In this document: one piece after another, positions 50,258 through 57,178 of the stretch
Position numbering within the stretch: position 1 is the first letter of the stretch
Layout: each line of letters opens with the position of its first letter
Origin: Pullichristensenella sp002068815
Lineage (GTDB): Bacteria > Bacillota > Clostridia > Christensenellales > Aristaeellaceae
DNA: 64,000 nucleotides
Direction of reading: 5' to 3'
Assembly (NCBI GenBank): GCA_040772885.1
Contig: JAXGXF010000007.1
Coordinates: forward strand, 1 to 64,000
Notes under the pieces: model-generated
The model's input: only the letters and a program-made list of their open reading frames with translations
The model's database searches: none
What the model was told of the DNA's origin: nothing
Made by a program: the position numbers and the translations under genes

Positions 50258-51106
50258 CTATTGGTACCGGATGGCGACCTCCGCGGCGTTCCGGTTGAAG
50301 TAGATGCTGTCGCCCTCCTCATAGTGCCACACGGACTGCATGACCCTGGGCTGCAGTACGCCGTTCGCGGAGCGGTAGTCGCCAAACAGCGCGGACCAGT
50401 CCGCCCTCGTCTCCGCGCCGTCCATGGCGACGGCGACTCTGTCGGAGGTGCGGAACGAGAGCAATTCGCCGGATTCGGAGAATGCGAACGTCCCGGACAC
50501 CGCGCAATTTTCCCACGTCGCGGACGCCTTCGCGTGGGTTTCGTCGACCGCCTCCCAGCGGACGAAGTCCTGCAGAGCGGCGCTCGGCGCGAGCAGGCAC
50601 TCGGCGAGCCACGTCACGAGGGACGCGCGGTCCATGCTCTCGCCGCGCTGGTCGAACAGCGGGATGACCTTCGCGAGCGCCCCCCGCATGCTGCCGACCC
50701 CGGCCTCGTAGGAGTCGAGCCCCTCGAACGGTATGCCGTATAGCGACGAGCGGATCAGCGCGAACCGCTCCGGCCGCGCGGTGAGGTTCAGCTGCCGATA
50801 GTCGATTTGGAGCGCCTTGCCGCCGTCCATCAGGAAATCGACGCCCTCAAAGGAGGCGCGCATATACGCCATCTTCGGCGTGCCGAGGTACCCGCAATAT
50901 CGGAAATACCGCTGCACCGGTGCAGGGAGGCCGGCGATGTCGCCCTCGGAAAACATCCCTTCGGCGACGCCCGCCGACGCGATCTTCTCCGCGGCGAGGC
51001 GGTGAAACCGGGCCGCGGTCGGCGAGTAGGGAATCGACAAAAAGACCGACGCCGCCGCGACGACGGCCAGAATCGCGAACAAAACCCACATCCTCTTACA
51101 CCTCAT
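50258..51106 (-). CDS. DUF6544-like membrane-anchored protein
   Basis: This 282-residue protein has one N-terminal transmembrane helix (about 6-24) and a soluble region with 'GLPAPVQRYFRYCGYLGTPKMAYMRASFEG' and 'YGIPFEGLDSYEAGVGSMRGALAKVIPLFDQRGESMDRASLVTWLAECLLAPSA', the pattern I associate with the DUF6544 family, which is uncharacterised. The ATG at 51106 is preferred to the TTG at 51112 because it keeps a basic N-terminus. Either way it overlaps the end of the marR gene. Expression should follow the MarR regulator. Confidence 0.8.
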   Translation of the reverse strand: MRCKRMWVLFAILAVVAAASVFLSIPYSPTAARFHRLAAEKIASAGVAEGMFSEGDIAGLPAPVQRYFRYCGYLGTPKMAYMRASFEGVDFLMDGGKALQIDYRQLNLTARPERFALIRSSLYGIPFEGLDSYEAGVGSMRGALAKVIPLFDQRGESMDRASLVTWLAECLLAPSAALQDFVRWEAVDETHAKASATWENCAVSGTFAFSESGELLSFRTSDRVAVAMDGAETRADWSALFGDYRSANGVLQPRVMQSVWHYEEGDSIYFNRNAAEVAIRYQ

Positions 51107-51545
51107 CCTCAATCCCGCGCCCCATTTCCTCGACGTTTTTTTCCAGCTTTTTCAGCGCGCCCGCGAACGCGGACATCTCCCCGGGGCCGAAGCCGGAGAA
51201 CAACTCCCCGAGGAACCGCTTCTCCATTTCCGCGCGCTGCGAAAGCCGCTCCAGGCACGCATCGGTCAACGAGATTTGCAGCGCCCTCGCGTCGCGCGCG
51301 TCGCGCTCGATCCGTATGAAGCGTTGCCGCTCGAGTATCGCCGCGATTTTCTTCGCGTTTTGCCGCGAGGTGCCGATCCGCTTGGCGACCTGCGAGAGCG
51401 TCGGCGCGCCCGGCCCGCACTGCACGACGCCGGCGAGAAACAGCCACTGCTTGACCGTCAGCCGCTCGTCCATACGGTCCCCCAGCGCCTGCAGCCGGTT
51501 CGACAGCGTGAAGATCGTGCCGAAGACATAGGCCATCTCCTCCAT
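51096..51545 (-). CDS. MarR-family transcriptional regulator
   Basis: This 149-residue regulator has 'MDERLTVKQWLFLAGVVQCGPGAPTLSQVAKRIGTSRQNAKKIAAILERQRFIRIERDARDARALQISLTDACLERL', a MarR winged helix in which 'SRQNAKKIAAILE' is the recognition helix. The C-terminal helix is acidic and long. GAGGGGG precedes the ATG. Its promoter contains two perfect copies of a 12-bp palindrome, so strong autorepression is likely. Downstream genes are the DUF6544-like protein and a 58-residue membrane protein. Confidence 0.93.
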   Translation of the reverse strand: MEEMAYVFGTIFTLSNRLQALGDRMDERLTVKQWLFLAGVVQCGPGAPTLSQVAKRIGTSRQNAKKIAAILERQRFIRIERDARDARALQISLTDACLERLSQRAEMEKRFLGELFSGFGPGEMSAFAGALKKLEKNVEEMGRGIEDEV

Positions 51546-51568
51546 GTTCGATACCCCCTCTCAAATAG

Positions 51569-51580
51569 GCAACCGGTTGC
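51569..51580. promoter_or_regulatory. MarR operator copy 1
   Basis: The perfect palindrome GCAACCGGTTGC lies just downstream of the -10 of the minus-strand promoter, over the transcription start. Confidence 0.85.
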
Positions 51581-51584
51581 TCAT

Positions 51585-51614
51585 AGTATACGCAACCGGT
51601 TGCCCATTTGTCAA
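51585..51614 (-). promoter_or_regulatory. Promoter of the MarR-DUF6544 operon
   Basis: On the minus strand TTGACA (51614-51609), 18 nt, TATACT (51590-51585). Confidence 0.9.
51592..51603. promoter_or_regulatory. MarR operator copy 2
   Basis: A second perfect GCAACCGGTTGC, 23 bp from copy 1, lies inside the promoter spacer. The two copies are on about the same face of the helix, two turns apart. Confidence 0.85.
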
Positions 51615-51671
51615 TAGGGGTTCTGTTAATTCCGTGTTGATCCTGGCAAGCGCCCTTCGAATCCGCTTCCG

Positions 51672-51704
51672 AAACAAAGAACCGAACGCCCGAAGGCGCC
51701 CGGT
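51672..51704 (-). terminator. Terminator of the penicillin-binding protein gene
   Basis: On the minus strand ACCGGGCGCC, TTCG tetraloop, GGCGTTCGGT (51704-51681) with two G-U pairs, then TCTTTGTTTC. A textbook intrinsic terminator. Confidence 0.9.
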
Positions 51705-51733
51705 CCGTTTCGCTTTTGATTGCGGGGGAGTGC

Positions 51734-54130
51734 CTACCCGCACGACGAGCACCTGCTGATGCCCGGGGTCTCCTCGTCGACGGACGCGCCGGCGAAGTAC
51801 TCGCGCACGACCTTCATGTCGTCCGCCTGCCTGAGCGGGTGCCCGGCGGGGATGTAGATCACGCCGTAGACCGAGGTCGATTCGCAGCGGCTCGTCGCGA
51901 CCTTCCTGCTCTTGCGGCAGATCCTGACCGCGCGGTGCATGTTGCAGTCGACGCTCGGCTCCGTGCCCGCGAGGTAGTAGTCGGTCGTCGGGTCGCGGCC
52001 GTTGATGTCGTGGCGGCAGGCGGACGTGGCGCGCATGCCGGAGACCGCGCAGCAGGTGGCCTTGACGAGCCCGACCGCCGTCGCGGACTTGCTGATGATC
52101 GCCCTGTTCTCCGTGCAGCCGGTGACGTAGTGCACGGCCTTCATGACCGCGGCCCAGAGCGGCGCGGCGTAGGTCCCGCCGGTCGCGTCGCTGACGAGCG
52201 GCTTGTAGTTGTCCGAGCCGACCCAGACCGCGCCGGAGTAATAGCCGGTCATGCCGGCGAAGGTCACGCCGATGTTTCCGGAGTTCGTGCCGGTCTTTCC
52301 GCCGACCTCGAGCCCGCCGAAGTTCGCGCGGCTGCCGGTGCCGTCATCGCCGACGCAGCCCTTGAGCACATCGACCAGCAGCCACGCGGTCGACTGCTTG
52401 AACACCTGCCGGCGAATCTGTATCTGCTGGACGTCGATGTAGGTCGAGCCGTCCGGGTTGATGACCTTCGTAAACGCGTACGGCTCCTGGTACTCGCCCA
52501 GGTGGGCGATCGCGCCGAACGCGCCGGCCATCTCGACGACCGACAGCGACGAGCTGCCCAGCGCCAGCCCGGAGCCGTTCGCGTTGATGTGCTTCGCGCT
52601 GACGCCGAGCCTGAGCAGGTACGCGACCGAGTTCTCGATGCCGACGTAGGTCATCAGCGCCTGCGCGGCCGCCGTGTTGTGCGATTTGTTCATCGCGACG
52701 CGCATCGGCTCGACGCCGGTGAAGCCGCCGCCGCCGTAATTGCTCGGGTACTGGTTTTCGCTGCGCCAGTCGATGATCGGGATCGGCAGGTTCAGAACCG
52801 GCGTGCCGGGCGAGTTGCCGAGGTCGAACGCCGGGCCGTAGACCGACAGCGGCTTGATGGACGACCCGACCGGCATGTTCATCTGGTAGGCGCGGTTGAG
52901 CTGCATCTTCTGCACAGGCTCCGACCGGCCGCCGACGATCGCCACGAGCTCGCCCGTGTGGTGGTTCATCACGGCCACGGACGCCTGCGGCTGCACGAGC
53001 GTCATGTACTCGCCGCCGCCCAAGGACGACCGGCTCGTCTTGTCGTTCGAATAGCGCATTCCAGGGTATCCCGACCACTCGGTGATGACCTTCTGCGCGG
53101 CGTCCTGCACCACGGGGTCCAGGCAGGTGTAGATCTTGTAGCCGCCGGTCCGGAGCTTTCGCTGCATCGCGGCGCGGTTCGTCTCGTTGTCCTCGAGGTT
53201 CTCGACGCGCAGCATCTTCGTGACGACGTCGTAGATCGCGTACTCGACGTAATAGGCGTCGTCGTACATCTCGTTCTTCGCGGCGTTGTTCTTCTCCATC
53301 ACGTTCAGCCGCTCCGAAACCGCGCCGTCGTATTCCTGCTGCGTAATCAGGCCCTGTTCCAGCATCAGCTCGAGCACGTAGTTGGTCTGCTTTTCGATGA
53401 CGTCCGGGGTGTTCCTGGTGTAGTAGTTGAGCCGCGGGTTGAACTTGTAGGGATTGCGGATGACGCGGGCGAGCGCGGCGCACTCGCGCAGCGTCAATTG
53501 ACTCAAGTCCTTGCCGAAGTAGTCCTGCGCGGCGATCTTCACGCCGTAGCTCGAGCCGCCGAGGTAGATGACGTTCAGGTACTCCTCGAGGATCTCCTGC
53601 TTCGAGATCGCGTCCTCGAGCTGCAGCGAGAGATAGGCCTCCTGCACCTTGCGCCGGAAGTTCTGGTCGCTCGTCAGAAGCGTCAGCTTGACCAGTTGCG
53701 AGGTGATCGTCGAGCCGCCCTGCGTCTTGCCGTGGATGAAGGTGGAGATCAGCCCGCCGCCGATGCGCTTGATGTCGACGCCGTTGTGGTCCCAGAAGCG
53801 CGCGTCCTCGACCGCGATGACCGCGTTGATCAGATTTTTGGGGACTTCGCCGAGCGTTACGTAAATGCGGTTTTCGGAACCCTTGTACTCGGTGATCAGG
53901 TTTCCGTTCTTGTCGTAGATGAACGACGTCTGCGACTGCGAGTGCAATATGTCCAGGTCGAGCATCGGCGCCGTGTCCACCCACGCCTTGCCGACGCCGA
54001 CGCCGACCCCCAGCGCCGAAAAGCCGATCAGGAGGACCACGAAGAACAGCATGCGCGCCGTGGCCATCGCGACCGACAGGATGAAGTTGTCCTCCCTGTC
54101 CCGCGGACGAAAGACCGAATACTTTGCCAT
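51734..54130 (-). CDS. Class A penicillin-binding protein (PBP1A-type) with Cys-rich C-terminal tail
   Basis: This 798-residue bifunctional peptidoglycan synthase has a transmembrane helix at about 25-48. The glycosyltransferase domain has catalytic Glu108 in 'VIAVEDARFWDHNG' and 'GKTQGGSTITSQLVK'. The transpeptidase domain has the SxxK motif with nucleophile Ser423 in 'MPVGSSIKP', 'NKSHN' (SxN) and 'GGKTGT' (KTG). The last 125 residues add an unusual tail with nine cysteines ('KATCCAVSGMRATSAC' to the terminal 'SRCSSCG'). GGAGGT lies 4 nt before ATG 54130. The ATG at 54142 is an alternative. It synthesises and cross-links glycan strands on the outer membrane face. Confidence 0.95.
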   Translation of the reverse strand: MAKYSVFRPRDREDNFILSVAMATARMLFFVVLLIGFSALGVGVGVGKAWVDTAPMLDLDILHSQSQTSFIYDKNGNLITEYKGSENRIYVTLGEVPKNLINAVIAVEDARFWDHNGVDIKRIGGGLISTFIHGKTQGGSTITSQLVKLTLLTSDQNFRRKVQEAYLSLQLEDAISKQEILEEYLNVIYLGGSSYGVKIAAQDYFGKDLSQLTLRECAALARVIRNPYKFNPRLNYYTRNTPDVIEKQTNYVLELMLEQGLITQQEYDGAVSERLNVMEKNNAAKNEMYDDAYYVEYAIYDVVTKMLRVENLEDNETNRAAMQRKLRTGGYKIYTCLDPVVQDAAQKVITEWSGYPGMRYSNDKTSRSSLGGGEYMTLVQPQASVAVMNHHTGELVAIVGGRSEPVQKMQLNRAYQMNMPVGSSIKPLSVYGPAFDLGNSPGTPVLNLPIPIIDWRSENQYPSNYGGGGFTGVEPMRVAMNKSHNTAAAQALMTYVGIENSVAYLLRLGVSAKHINANGSGLALGSSSLSVVEMAGAFGAIAHLGEYQEPYAFTKVINPDGSTYIDVQQIQIRRQVFKQSTAWLLVDVLKGCVGDDGTGSRANFGGLEVGGKTGTNSGNIGVTFAGMTGYYSGAVWVGSDNYKPLVSDATGGTYAAPLWAAVMKAVHYVTGCTENRAIISKSATAVGLVKATCCAVSGMRATSACRHDINGRDPTTDYYLAGTEPSVDCNMHRAVRICRKSRKVATSRCESTSVYGVIYIPAGHPLRQADDMKVVREYFAGASVDEETPGISRCSSCG

Positions 54131-54157
54131 CTTGACCTCCATACCCTGTATACGGGT

Positions 54158-54185
54158 ATTATATCACATAAATTCGCTTTCTCAA
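54158..54185 (-). promoter_or_regulatory. Promoter of the penicillin-binding protein gene
   Basis: On the minus strand TTGAGA (54185-54180), 16 nt, TATAAT (54163-54158), with TGA just before the -10 (extended -10). Between promoter and gene, ATACCC (54141-54146) and GGGTAT (54154-54159) form an inverted repeat that overlaps the transcription start. Confidence 0.75.
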
Positions 54186-54441
54186 CTGATTTTCCGTGTC
54201 AATTTCATGAACGCGCCCCCCGCGGATGCCGTAGTATGGGGCGGGAGTCTGTCGGCGGGCCGCCACAGGCTCGATGAAATTTCGGGCGATCCCGCGGGAT
54301 CGGGGGGAATCGCTTCGGGCGACGGCGGGGCGCCCCAATCTTCGGTTGGGCGGGAGGCCGACGGTTGCGGAGACGTCCCTCTTCCGTCGCACGGGTATCC
54401 CACATTGCTATTGGACATTCAAACAGGCGGGGTGGTTCCAG
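54186..54441. other. Intergenic region upstream of yunB
   Basis: This GC-rich stretch lies between the PBP promoter and the YunB-like start. It contains a small hairpin around 54332-54351 (CCCAATC, TTCG, GTTGGG). The yunB reading frame stays open through 54274-54441, but that part has no ribosome binding site and an unlikely composition. No clear yunB promoter was found. Confidence 0.35.
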
Positions 54442-55101
54442 ATGGCGGGGAAAAAGGGAAAGCAGGGGAAGAGGGCCGCGCTGGTCGCGATATTGCTCGT
54501 GGTCGGGCTCGTGTTTACGGCGGTCTCGGCGCTCTCGAACCTCAACAAGACGCTGCTCTCGATGGCCGAGGCCCGCGCGGCGCAGCGCGCGTTGAGCGAG
54601 GTCAACAAGGCGCTCGAGGAGGTCATGAACAAGTCGCTTACATATTCGGACTTCGTCAGCGTCCAGTACGACGCGTCGGGCGCGGTCAGCATGCTGTCGG
54701 CCAACACGATTCTGATGAACCGCATCGCCTCGGACGCCTCCCGCACCGCGCAGGCCAACATCGACGCGCTCGCCGAGCAGGGCATCGAGCTCCCGCTGGG
54801 CGCGGCGCTGGGGACGAGCGTGTTTTCGGGCAAGGGCCCGCGCGTCAAGTTCGAGATTCTGCCGGTCGGCACCGTCCACACGAACTTCGTGACCGAGTTC
54901 GAGACCGCCGGCATCAACCAGACGCGCCACAAGATCAGCCTCGAGGCGACGGCGACCGTCCGCATCGTGATCCCGACGGGCGCGAAGCTCGTGACCGTGC
55001 GCATCTCGGCGCTGATGGCGGAGAGCATACTCGTGGGCTCCGTGCCGGATTCGTTCATACAGGTCGGCAATACCAGCGACGCGCTGAACTTTGCGCCGTG
55101 A
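54442..55101 (+). CDS. yunB: Sporulation protein YunB
   Basis: This 219-residue protein has an N-terminal transmembrane helix ('RAALVAILLVVGLVFTAVSAL', about 11-31) and the YunB pattern: 'NLNKTLLSMAEARAAQRALSEVNKALEEVMNKSLTYSDFVSVQYDASGAVSMLSANTILMNRIASDASRTAQANID', 'GIELPLGAALGTSVFSGKGPRVKFEILPVGTVHTNFVTEFETAGINQTRHKISLEATATVRIVIP' and a final 'GSVPDSFIQVGN'. YunB is a SigE-controlled protein needed for proper spore formation in Bacillus subtilis, so its presence argues for a spore former. The ATG at 54442 is preferred. Its 3' end is partly duplicated downstream. Confidence 0.9.
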   Translation: MAGKKGKQGKRAALVAILLVVGLVFTAVSALSNLNKTLLSMAEARAAQRALSEVNKALEEVMNKSLTYSDFVSVQYDASGAVSMLSANTILMNRIASDASRTAQANIDALAEQGIELPLGAALGTSVFSGKGPRVKFEILPVGTVHTNFVTEFETAGINQTRHKISLEATATVRIVIPTGAKLVTVRISALMAESILVGSVPDSFIQVGNTSDALNFAP

Positions 55102-55108
55102 TCTGCGG

Positions 55109-55195
55109 ATGGTGGATAGCATTGTGAGCTCCGCGCCGGATTCGTTCATACAGGTCGGGAGTCCGCGGCGCGCTGAACTTAGCGCCGCAATTTGT
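55109..55195 (+). repeat. Decayed tandem copy of the yunB 3' end
   Basis: Bases 55109-55195 repeat 55015-55101, the last 87 bases of yunB. A 24-bp identical block occurs at 55045-55068 and 55136-55159, and GCGCTGAACTT recurs at 55081 and 55170. The copy has small indels and no open frame in phase. The relA-type promoter starts right after it. Confidence 0.85.
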
Positions 55196-55196
55196 G

Positions 55197-55225
55197 TTGA
55201 TTTCATCCGGAGAATGTGCTATGAT
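55197..55225 (+). promoter_or_regulatory. Promoter of the small alarmone synthetase gene
   Basis: TTGATT (55197-55202), 17 nt, TATGAT (55220-55225). The leader to the ATG at 55354 is about 120 nt. Confidence 0.7.
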
Positions 55226-55353
55226 GGGGTTAGGACAGGCGGGGGCCGCCCTCGGGACGGCCGTCGCGCGGCGGCGCTTGTCCAAATGGCATGCGGCGGC
55301 CTGTCGGATGCCCGCGCCGCGCGCGCAGAGAAGAAACCGGAGGAACAGGTTTG

Positions 55354-56070
55354 ATGGACGACAGCCACATGATCCTGAGGCAATTCCAGCTGGAGCACGG
55401 AATGAACCCCGCCGACGCGGCGTTTGCGGAGGAATTTCGCAACTACCAGCAGATACACAACGTCTACCTGGGCGCAATCCGCGAAATCCGCGCGAGGCTG
55501 GAAACGCTCGACACAGAATTTCAGTACCGCCACAAGCACAACCCCATTCACCACATACAGAGCCGGGTCAAGACGCTGCCGAGCATCATGAAGAAGCTCA
55601 ACGACATCGGACAGCCCATGACCATCACCAGCGCGAAAAAGCACCTGCACGACATCGCGGGCGTGCGGGTCGTTTGCTGTTATGTGGACGACATCTACCT
55701 GATCGCGAGTTTGCTGCTATCCCAGGACGACATATCGCTGATCTTCGAAAAGGACTACATCAAGCAGCCGAAGCCGAACGGCTACCGGAGCCTCCACATC
55801 GTCGTCGACGTGCCGGTGTACCTGTCGCAGGGCAAGGTGTTCATCCCGGTCGAGATACAGATTCGCACCGTCGCGATGGACTTCTGGGCGACGCTCGAGC
55901 ACGGCCTGCGCTACAAGTCGTCCGACGAGGTGCCCTCGTTCATCGTCGACGAGCTCCGAAACTGCGCGGACGTCATCACAAGGACCGACGCGAAGATGCA
56001 GGAAATCTTCAAGGCGCTGCAGCTTCTCAACGACAAGGAGGACGACTTCCGCTGGCGGGGCGGGGAGTGA
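55354..56070 (+). CDS. Small alarmone synthetase (RelA/SpoT-domain GTP pyrophosphokinase)
   Basis: This 238-residue stand-alone synthetase belongs to the RelP/RelQ (YwaC/YjbM) type. Visible motifs are 'HNPIHHIQSRVKTLPSIMKKL', 'SAKKHLHDIAGVRVVCCYVDDIYLIA' (catalytic Asp and ATP-binding Arg region), 'YIKQPKPNGYRSLHIVV' (GTP-binding Tyr) and 'VEIQIRTVAMDFWATLEHGLRYK' (catalytic Glu). It lacks the hydrolase, TGS and ACT domains of long RSH enzymes. It transfers pyrophosphate from ATP to GDP or GTP. GGAGG lies upstream of the ATG. The gene ends at a terminator followed by a decayed copy of its own 3' end. Confidence 0.93.
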   Translation: MDDSHMILRQFQLEHGMNPADAAFAEEFRNYQQIHNVYLGAIREIRARLETLDTEFQYRHKHNPIHHIQSRVKTLPSIMKKLNDIGQPMTITSAKKHLHDIAGVRVVCCYVDDIYLIASLLLSQDDISLIFEKDYIKQPKPNGYRSLHIVVDVPVYLSQGKVFIPVEIQIRTVAMDFWATLEHGLRYKSSDEVPSFIVDELRNCADVITRTDAKMQEIFKALQLLNDKEDDFRWRGGE

Positions 56071-56075
56071 TCAAA

Positions 56076-56109
56076 AAAGCGGAGGGCTGCGATGGCGGCC
56101 CTCCGCTTT
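56076..56109 (+). terminator. Terminator of the alarmone synthetase gene
   Basis: A perfect 12-bp stem, AAAGCGGAGGGC (56076-56087) with GCCCTCCGCTTT (56098-56109), ends in TTT and lies 6 nt after the stop. Confidence 0.85.
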
Positions 56110-56125
56110 CGGGTTCCGGAGCGCC

Positions 56126-56210
56126 GCGAAGATGCGGGGAATCCTCAAGGCGCTCGAGCTGCCGAACGGCAGGGAGGGCGATTTCCGCCGGGCGGGGCGG
56201 GGAATGATCA
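56126..56210 (+). repeat. Decayed copy of the alarmone synthetase 3' end
   Basis: Bases 56126-56210 align with 55990-56073, the last 81 coding bases plus flank of the synthetase gene, at about 80% identity by eye with one single-base indel. The parallel runs from GCGAAGATGC to TGATCA. The copy lies after the gene's terminator and cannot be expressed from it. Confidence 0.85.
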
Positions 56211-56317
56211 GAAGCCGATCGCTCGACCGGCTTCCTTCTTCCGCAAAGACGGCGCCCCGATCGCCTTTCGGTTTGCCGTACCGTCCGACAATCGGGGCGC
56301 GTGTTTTTCAGGCACGA

Positions 56318-57115
56318 TCAGTCGTCCGCGAGCAATATTCGGACGTCCGTGATGCAGGTGTCCGCATACCGCGTGCCGCTGTACGCGCTCGCGATTTCGA
56401 TCGACAGGTAGTCCGTCGTCTCCGGCCGGTCGAACAGCACGATCTGTTCGTCGCGCGTGTCCTTGAGCGTCACCGCCATGCCGTCCTGCCCGGCGACCGA
56501 CACGCGGATTTTCTTGGGGCGCGCGTTTTTGTTGTACACGTCGGACGACTTCTGGTAGCCCGCGCGGATCGCGAAGCCGACGACCTCGCGCTCCTCGAAG
56601 AACAGCGACAGCCACTCGCCCTCGCCGATGCCGCTCGCGCCCTCGGCCCAGGTCGTCGAGGAATTCGCGTCGTTCGCGTTCTCGGCGGAGTAATAGCCGT
56701 ATTGGTCGACCTGCTCGCTGGACGCGTAGACCTCGATCTCGCTGGTCGAGAGCCGCCCCCAGCCCGCGTCCTCCGCGAGGCGCGCGCCGCCGGAGGAGGG
56801 GGTGGCGCAGGGAGCCGCGGAGAGGTATTTCGAGAGCACATAGCCGATCATGCCGTCGTACATGACCTCGTAGAAGGAGCCGACCGACGAGCCGTAGTAC
56901 TCGACGGCCGCGCCGAGCGGCACGTGCGCGAGCGCCGCCGAATCGGTGTCCGGCTCGGAGCGCAGCGTCACGTACTCCTTGCAGTTGACGACGTAGAGCG
57001 TATCGGCAAAACCCTCGTACGCAGGGGGTTCGCCAAAGTTCCAGAAACCCTCCGCGGAGGCCGAAACGCCCGCGAGCAGAGCGGCCGCCAGCAGAAGGGC
57101 AAGCATTCGCCTCAT
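56318..57115 (-). CDS. Secreted protein with SH3 domain and NADase-type glycan-binding (discoidin-like) domain
   Basis: This 265-residue protein has a signal peptide (about 1-21, ASA-EGF), a bacterial SH3 domain (about 40-98: 'YVVNCKEYVTLRSEPDTDSAALAHVPLGAAVEYYG' to 'GYVLSKYL') and a C-terminal discoidin-type domain (about 125-262: 'VYASSEQVDQYGYYSAENANDANSSTTWAEGASGIGEGEWLSLFFE' and 'ITDVRILLAD') resembling the NADase-type glycan-binding domain of secreted Bacillota proteins. It probably binds cell-wall or host glycans; no catalytic domain is present. GGAGGA precedes ATG 57115. Confidence 0.88.
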   Translation of the reverse strand: MRRMLALLLAAALLAGVSASAEGFWNFGEPPAYEGFADTLYVVNCKEYVTLRSEPDTDSAALAHVPLGAAVEYYGSSVGSFYEVMYDGMIGYVLSKYLSAAPCATPSSGGARLAEDAGWGRLSTSEIEVYASSEQVDQYGYYSAENANDANSSTTWAEGASGIGEGEWLSLFFEEREVVGFAIRAGYQKSSDVYNKNARPKKIRVSVAGQDGMAVTLKDTRDEQIVLFDRPETTDYLSIEIASAYSGTRYADTCITDVRILLADD

Positions 57116-57178
57116 GTGAACTCCTCCCATGCCTCTTTGTTTATTGGACGAATCCGGCGGCCCATCGGTTCAATTCGC

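Noticed and set aside
51716..54277. Very long open frame (853 codons) on the plus strand
   Set aside because: It is antisense to the penicillin-binding protein gene, has Arg/Asp/Val-biased shadow composition and no ribosome binding site. High GC makes such frames common.
54274..54441. N-terminal extension of YunB
   Set aside because: The frame is open, but the transmembrane start, the family length and the ribosome-binding-like sequence all support ATG 54442.
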